Source: Neobacillus vireti
GTDB lineage: Bacteria; Bacillota; Bacilli; Bacillales; Cytobacillaceae
Direction of reading: 5' to 3'
Assembly: GCF_001026695.1 (NCBI RefSeq)
Contig: NZ_LDNB01000014.1
Location: 282,184-346,183, forward strand
DNA length: 64,000 bases
In this document: positions 59,160 through 64,000 of the stretch, one piece after another
How the letters are laid out: each line of letters starts with the position of its first letter
How positions within the stretch are numbered: the first letter of the stretch is position 1
Translations under genes and position numbers: made by a program
The notes under the pieces: generated by a model
The model's database searches: none
What the model was told of the DNA's origin: nothing
What the model saw: the letters and a program-made list of their open reading frames with translations, nothing else

Positions 59160-61088
59160 TTAATCGAAGAACTTCTGTAATCCATTCAGCAGTCCTGTGC
59201 AGATTTTGTTCTGATAGCTGCTGTTCACTAGGTTAGCCCGTTCTTTGTCATTGCTGATGAAGCCAATTTCCACCAAAACGGCTGGTGCTTGATTACCTCT
59301 GATTACCCGGAAGCTTTCATCCTTCACGCCACGCGTGACAGCGCCGGTAGATTTGATTATTTCATCCTGAAGCAATGCCGCAAGCCGTTTACTTTCTGCC
59401 GGCATGACCCCATCTTTAGAATTATGATAGGTCTCAATTCCCTGTGCACTCGTAGCAGTCGCCGAATTCACGTGGATACTAATAAACGCATCAGGTTTTA
59501 TTGAATTAGAAAATTCAACCCTGCCATCCAATGAAACAAATTCATCCGTGTTTCTGGTCAAATAAACAGTGACCCCTTTGCTTTTGAGAAGTTCAGCAAA
59601 TTTCAAGCTGACCTGCAGGGTGATAGTCTTTTCAAAAACCCCTGCCGCACTTGCTCCGCCATCATAACCGCCATGTCCGGGATCTAATACAATCGTTTTT
59701 CCCGCTAACCCCTTTGTTGTAGAAGGAGAAGGAGTAGGTACCCAGGCTCCGCTATCCGCCAAAAAGTATTCCTTGCCATCCACGGTAATCAAGCCTGTCT
59801 GCATGACACCGTTTGAATCAGAATAGTACCAAATTCCCTTGTCCTGGTACCAGCCTGTAAGCAGTGCCCCAGACAGATTAAAGTAGTACCACTTACCGCC
59901 GTCCTGAAGCCAGCCTGTTTTCATCGCACCGCTGGCAGTTAAATAGTAGCGAATATTCTTGTCCACAAGCCAGCCTGTCTGCATTTCTCCTTGATCATTT
60001 AAAAAGTACCATTTGCCGCCATCTAGCAGCCAGTTCGTTTTTATCGAATAATCATTGTTAAAAAAATACCAGATGTTATTCGATTTCAGCCAGCCCTTTT
60101 GAAGCACACCTGCATCATTCGCAAAATATTTTTTGCTGTCGACCGGAAACCAGCCCCCGCAATATAGAACCCCATCATTATCGAAGAGGTAACCCTTGCC
60201 CTCAACCGTGGCCACACCTGTTGTCAGAGCGCCGCTGCCATCGAAGAAGAATCTTTTGCCCTGCTCATCATACCAACCCGTTATCATGACACCGGTTTGA
60301 TTGAGAAAGTATTTTTTCCCTTTGTCAGTCAGCCAGCCAGTTTGTACGATGCCTTCTATATCAGAAAAATACCATTTTCCATTGATTTTCCCCCAGCCGG
60401 AGACTAAAGTGCCATCAGTGTTAAATAGATACTTTTTTTCCAAAATATTTGTTATACCTGATGCGGCAGATCCATCACTTTTTAAATAATATTTCTTCCC
60501 GCCTTGCTCAAGCCATTGGTTTTCCTGCATGACTCCTAAACTATCAAAATAGTATTTTTTCGAAGCCACTGTTTCGAAACCAATACTTCTTTCTCCGCTG
60601 GTTTTTAGAAAGTACCATTTTGAATCAAGCAGGAGCCAGCCGGTTTTCATATCACCATCGGGCTGAAGGTAGTACCATTTGTTGCTTGTATTCAGCCAGC
60701 CGGTTTGCATGGCACCGTCAGCTTGGAGGAAGTACCATTTGTTTTTTGTGCTAAGCCAGCCCGTTTTCATTGAGCCATCAGTCTGGAGGAAGTACCATTT
60801 GTTATTTAAGCTAAGCCAGCCGGTTTTCATCGCGCCGTCCGCTTGCAGATAGTACCATTTTCCGCTGAGCTTGAGCCAGCCGGTTTGCATGACACCCTTG
60901 GCATCCATGTAATACCATTTGTTCCCGACGTAGAGCCAGCCTTTTGCCGGTGCATCTTTTTGGAAATAATACCACTTGCCATTTTCTAGCTTCCATCCTG
61001 TGGTGGCCGCATTGGAATGCGTAGCACCAAGTCCTATGCCTAATAGTAAAACAGTAAAAATTGATAATAGTAAAATCTTCTTTTTCAA
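59160..61088 (-). CDS. Secreted amidase with 21 choline-binding-type repeats
   Basis: 642 residues. Signal peptide (to about 28), then about 21 repeats of 20 residues (GWLKLSGKWYYLQADGAMKT type, CW_binding_1) over residues 30-455, and a C-terminal Amidase_3 domain (about 468-642) with VLDPGHGGYDGGA, ISIHVNSA and LVEIGFISN. The repeats are of the LytA/CspB class that binds choline or glycosylated wall polymers. Repeats 2-7 are close copies; those in the middle have lost several aromatic residues. It cuts the MurNAc-L-Ala bond outside the cell. The start is TTG 61088 with AAAGGA 9 bases before it. Confidence 0.92.
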   Translation of the reverse strand: MKKKILLLSIFTVLLLGIGLGATHSNAATTGWKLENGKWYYFQKDAPAKGWLYVGNKWYYMDAKGVMQTGWLKLSGKWYYLQADGAMKTGWLSLNNKWYFLQTDGSMKTGWLSTKNKWYFLQADGAMQTGWLNTSNKWYYLQPDGDMKTGWLLLDSKWYFLKTSGERSIGFETVASKKYYFDSLGVMQENQWLEQGGKKYYLKSDGSAASGITNILEKKYLFNTDGTLVSGWGKINGKWYFSDIEGIVQTGWLTDKGKKYFLNQTGVMITGWYDEQGKRFFFDGSGALTTGVATVEGKGYLFDNDGVLYCGGWFPVDSKKYFANDAGVLQKGWLKSNNIWYFFNNDYSIKTNWLLDGGKWYFLNDQGEMQTGWLVDKNIRYYLTASGAMKTGWLQDGGKWYYFNLSGALLTGWYQDKGIWYYSDSNGVMQTGLITVDGKEYFLADSGAWVPTPSPSTTKGLAGKTIVLDPGHGGYDGGASAAGVFEKTITLQVSLKFAELLKSKGVTVYLTRNTDEFVSLDGRVEFSNSIKPDAFISIHVNSATATSAQGIETYHNSKDGVMPAESKRLAALLQDEIIKSTGAVTRGVKDESFRVIRGNQAPAVLVEIGFISNDKERANLVNSSYQNKICTGLLNGLQKFFD

Positions 61089-61441
61089 CTCTATATTCCT
61101 TTCATGCCTAAATATTTACTTTAAAGAGTCGGTCCAACCAAATAAGTTGTAGTGCTTCCTCTAATAGAACTTCTTCACACTCCTTTTTAATAATTTTCCT
61201 GAAATTTTCAGGTGCATCCTTAATTTGCTAAATTAATATTAAACTGTATTTTCCGTAATGTGAAGCGAAAATCGACAATCTTTTTGTTGAAAAGTGGGGG
61301 AGAGCTTAAAAATGAGTCGAAATATCTATATTTGGCGAATATAAAAATGCCCCCAACCTAATTGGAGACATTTCATAAAATGTAGATCTTGGGGAAAGGA
61401 AACGATGTTTTGTACGTATTGGGGATGGACCAAATAGTAGG
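61089..61441. other. Intergenic region before the choline-binding-type amidase gene
   Basis: Holds the upstream region of the amidase gene on the reverse strand. A reverse-strand frame open from about 61231 to a TAG at 61110-61108 reads NFRKIIKKECEEVLLEEALQ and a little more, with no start codon. No promoter was identified. Confidence 0.35.
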
Positions 61442-61714
61442 TTAGTCCCCGCCGTCACCGCTCGAGACACTTCTCTTGTCAGTATCCTTGCCCCGGGAGG
61501 AATGATCAGCCTCACTCAATTCTGAATCACTATAAAATTGATGATGATCATCTTGCAAGAAAGTTTTTTTATCCTTCTTTTCAAGTCTAGGAAAAATAAA
61601 AAAGGCAGCAATAATGGCCAAAGTACCGAAGAATTCCTGGATTCCGAAAATAAGATAAAGACCAAACAAGAAAAGGACAACACCAGCCAACCACTGAAAA
61701 ACCCTAACAAGCAT
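61442..61714 (-). CDS. Small membrane protein with charged tail
   Basis: 90 residues from ATG 61714, which follows GGGGGGTG. Two hydrophobic stretches (VFQWLAGVVLFLFGLYLIFG, FFGTLAIIAAFFIF) and a polar C-terminal tail rich in Asp, Ser and Lys. I do not recognise the family. Monocistronic in its region; function unknown. Confidence 0.6.
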   Translation of the reverse strand: MLVRVFQWLAGVVLFLFGLYLIFGIQEFFGTLAIIAAFFIFPRLEKKDKKTFLQDDHHQFYSDSELSEADHSSRGKDTDKRSVSSGDGGD

Positions 61715-61806
61715 CAGAGACACCCCCCTAAACATAAAATAAAAACACAAACCCCTATAAAATAAATATTACCACCACGATGGTTTTATACATTTTTTAG
61801 GAAATG

Positions 61807-61819
61807 GGTGTCAGGCACC
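61807..61819. repeat. REP-like GGTGTCAGGCACC unit near the RAYT gene
   Basis: Exact 13-mer about 200 bases upstream of the Y1 transposase start. Confidence 0.8.
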
Positions 61820-62026
61820 GCTCGTGGACATTTGTCCTCCTGGGGTGGACACTTCTTTTTTGGAGTATGGTACCGGACAAAGGGGTAAGTTTAATTTTTC
61901 TTTTGTGGTTTTGTGAAGGATTTTTGGGGATGGTGTCGAATGGTAGTAGTGGATTAGGTTATTTTTTTCCATAATCTAATAATCCACTAATCTACTATCT
62001 AATAATTCAGTAAGGAGTGTTAGCTA

Positions 62027-62641
62027 ATGGCCCGCAAGGTTCGTACTTGGTTTCAAGGTGCGAAGTATCATGTTACCAGCCGAGGAATTAGGAAAAGCCC
62101 ACTTTTTTTCGAAGATGAAGATTATCAGAAGTACCTCAAATTGTTGGAAGAAACAAGAGACCGTTACCCATTTATTCTCCACACCTACTGCTTAATGAGC
62201 AATCACACCCATCTGCAGCTTGAAACACCGGAAACCCCACTCAGTATCATCATGAAAAACCTCAACACGAAATATGCCAAGTATATCAACAAAAAATACA
62301 ATTTCTCGGGCCATGTGTTTGAAAAACGCTATGGGGCCGAGCTCCTTAATTCAGCGGAATATGAGATTGATGTCAGCAAATATATTCATTTAAACCCGGT
62401 TGCGGCCGGTTTGGCGGCGGCACCTGAGGATTACCGTTGGAGCAGCTACCGCGCCTATGTCGCCGGAGACGGCGAAAAAATCCCGATATTAAACACCGAG
62501 TCACTGCTGGCCTATTTTCCCCATCCCCCACAGCAACACTACGAACTCTATATGAAAACAATCATAACGGATAAATCCTATTGGAAGGATGGAAAAATTT
62601 ATATCATGGACAGGGAGGGACAACCATGTAGGCAAAGGTGA
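62027..62641 (+). mobile_element. REP-associated tyrosine transposase (RAYT, Y1 family)
   Basis: 204 residues. Y1/IS200-like HUH nuclease: the two histidines in SNHTHLQLE, the catalytic tyrosine probably in NTKYAKYINKKY, and the conserved end YIHLNPVAAGL and YRWSSYRAYV. No IS ends or second gene were found, which fits a RAYT rather than an IS200 element. ATG 62027 follows GGAG. Its stop TGA (62639-62641) overlaps the GTG from which the comM-like frame is open. RAYTs act on short palindromes like the GGTGTCAGGCACC units in this window. Confidence 0.88.
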
Positions 62642-64000
62642 TCAGTATCGGTTTAAAGGGAATGGAAGGTTATCGAGTGAATGTCGAAGTGGGCTCCTAT
62701 GTAGGAAACGATTTTTTTAAAATTGTCGGGCTTCCGGATGCGGCTGTGAAGGAATCGAAGGAGCGGATTATCACGGCACTTCGTTCATTAGGCTACACCC
62801 TGTCTGGTCAAAAAATAACCATCAATCTGTCGCCTGCGGATCAAAAAAAGATGGGTCCGATGTTTGACCTACCGATGGCAATCGCGGTGCTGCTAAGCCT
62901 GCATGAACTGGAGGCAGTTATCCCGGAAGACACGGCTTTTGTCGGGGCCTTATCTTTGGATGGCTCCATCCAGCCTGTCGAAGGGCTTCTGCCTGCGGTG
63001 CTGGCGGCCAAAAAGCTGGGAATCAAAAAGCTCTACATGCCAATGGATGAAAAATTACCGGCGCTCGAACTTGATCCGCTGGAGATTATCTATGTAGCTT
63101 CATTGCAGGATGTTATCGGGCATCTATCGGGTCAGGGGCAGTGGCGTCCTCCTTTTTTTAAAAAGCAAGAAGAGGACGAGAATCAGGATAACTTAGATTA
63201 TATCGATTTTCGGCAGATTATTGGTCATTGCGATGCTAAACATGCCTTAGAAATTGCAGCGGCAGGGGAGCATCATGTTTTACTGACAGGACCGCCTGGC
63301 TGCGGTAAAAGTTTGTTAGCAGGAAGTTTCCCTTCCATTTTGCCCGCGCTGAAGAAAGAAGCCCATCTTGAGGTGCTTAGCTTGTACCAATTGAGCCGGA
63401 ACGCATGTCCCCGGTCAAAAACGCCTCCCTACCGGAATCCCCACCATTCCGCTTCCGGAGTGTCAATCATCGGCGGCGGCCAATACCCGAAACCAGGCGA
63501 AATATCATTAGCCCATCACGGCGTTTTATTTCTTGATGAAATTGGGGAGTTTTCGAAAAAGACGTTAGACATGCTCCGGCAGCCATTAGAAGACGGGTTA
63601 ATCACCATCAGCCGCACAAACGCGACGGTTACTTGTCCCGCTACCTTTATTCTTCTGGCAGCAATGAATCCATGCCCTTGCGGCTATTCGGGCTCAAATT
63701 CTCATTATTGTACTTGTACATCCAAACAGATTACCGCCTATCAAAACCTTTCGCTCACCCCCATTGATTTTAATGTGGCTGCAGCAACGGACAATTCTGA
63801 AATGGTGCAGGGAAGAGTGGAGGAAGCCAGGAATAGACAATATGAACGCTATGGAAGCGAGGTTTGCAATGGCCGGGTCCCTTTTGAAATCCTAATGAAA
63901 AGGAGTCCGTTGCGCGATGAACAACAAAGGCAGCTTCAACGGCTTTCACTAAAGAAGGGCTGGAGCAACCGCACCCAAATCAAAATCATCCGTCTTGCTC
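62638..64000 (+). CDS. ComM/YifB-family Mg-chelatase-like AAA+ ATPase, partial and probably damaged
   Basis: Runs to the window end (about 454 residues). N-terminal Lon-like domain (FFKIVGLPDAAVKESKERI, NLSPADQKKMGPMFDLP), then AAA+ with Walker A TGPPGCGKS, PHHSASGVSIIGGGQYPKPG and Walker B VLFLDEIGEF, then AAMNPCPCGY. Two faults: the expected start ATG at 62626 is followed at once by TAG, so the frame can only open at GTG 62638. The segment expected after AYQN (of the GPxxDRxD type, which carries the arginine sensor) is missing, giving AYQNLSLTPIDF in frame. ComM helps transform DNA uptake products as a branch-migration helicase. GTG overlaps the RAYT stop (GTGA). Confidence 0.75.
   Translation, partial: MISIGLKGMEGYRVNVEVGSYVGNDFFKIVGLPDAAVKESKERIITALRSLGYTLSGQKITINLSPADQKKMGPMFDLPMAIAVLLSLHELEAVIPEDTAFVGALSLDGSIQPVEGLLPAVLAAKKLGIKKLYMPMDEKLPALELDPLEIIYVASLQDVIGHLSGQGQWRPPFFKKQEEDENQDNLDYIDFRQIIGHCDAKHALEIAAAGEHHVLLTGPPGCGKSLLAGSFPSILPALKKEAHLEVLSLYQLSRNACPRSKTPPYRNPHHSASGVSIIGGGQYPKPGEISLAHHGVLFLDEIGEFSKKTLDMLRQPLEDGLITISRTNATVTCPATFILLAAMNPCPCGYSGSNSHYCTCTSKQITAYQNLSLTPIDFNVAAATDNSEMVQGRVEEARNRQYERYGSEVCNGRVPFEILMKRSPLRDEQQRQLQRLSLKKGWSNRTQIKIIRLA

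Noticed and set aside
61108..61231. Reverse-strand open stretch with protein-like sequence (KKECEEVLLEEALQLIWLDR)
   Set aside because: No start codon and a TAG just upstream; it may be chance or a remnant, so it is not called as a gene.
1..64000. tRNA, rRNA or riboswitch
   Set aside because: I looked for conserved tRNA, 16S/23S and common riboswitch words and recognised none; a covariance-model search would be decisive.

Overview
The window looks like chromosomal DNA of a spore-forming, low-GC Gram-positive bacterium of the Bacillaceae, in the Bacillus/Neobacillus range. The evidence is GerA/GerB-type germinant receptor genes, a bacillopeptidase F homologue, a CwlC-type amidase, a LysM-GH18 spore-type hydrolase, AbrB, HemAT, AlaR/AlaT, strong AGGAGG ribosome binding sites and many GTG/TTG starts. 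I saw no rRNA, tRNA, CRISPR array or prophage. The species cannot be fixed from sequence reading alone.

Layout. 1-1.8 kb: germinant receptor B and A subunits; the B gene lacks a normal start codon. 2-6 kb: YwaF-like membrane protein, double CMD-domain protein and a secreted GDPD-PhoD fusion, with three copies of a palindromic repeat between them. 6.4-11.1 kb: UgtP-like glycolipid synthase, MFS carrier and LtaS-type synthase, probably a lipoteichoic acid anchor/polymer cluster. 11.2-14.9 kb: mntABCD-type manganese ABC importer. 15-18.8 kb: a five-gene operon around an atypical P1B-type ATPase; four of its proteins carry a (I/M)PGRxR ferredoxin-like (HMA-like) domain without CxxC. A near-identical 14-bp element, TTGCGYTAGGGAAA, lies at the promoter of this operon and of the mnt operon, so both probably answer to the same metal regulator (MntR-like). 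This is the best candidate for an under-described system.

19-22 kb: AbrB paralogue, VanZ, an Mrr-type nuclease protein whose zinc ribbon is cut by an in-frame TGA, and glutathione peroxidase. 22-29 kb: bacillopeptidase F, LCP ligase, polysaccharide deacetylase. 29-32 kb: glycolate oxidase GlcD/GlcF. 32-37 kb: HAD phosphatase and a MurNAc recycling operon (murQ-murR-murP-mupG) with promoter and cre site. 37-44 kb: M3-like peptidase, DUF421 protein, ABC exporter plus two-component system. 44-52 kb: YdeI-like protein, HemAT, S9 peptidase, LysM-GH18 and a CwlC-like amidase fused to a glucosaminidase. 52-59 kb: AlaT/AlaR with a 17-bp-arm palindrome, GalE, DAACS symporter, EAL protein. 59-64 kb: amidase with 21 choline-binding-type repeats, a small membrane protein, a REP-associated (RAYT) transposase and a damaged-looking ComM/YifB gene running off the end.

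Cell envelope metabolism is the dominant theme: teichoic acid synthesis and breakdown, peptidoglycan hydrolases, and recovery of muropeptide sugars. At least eleven short GGTGTCAGGCACC palindromes are scattered through the intergenic regions, in a window that also holds a RAYT gene.
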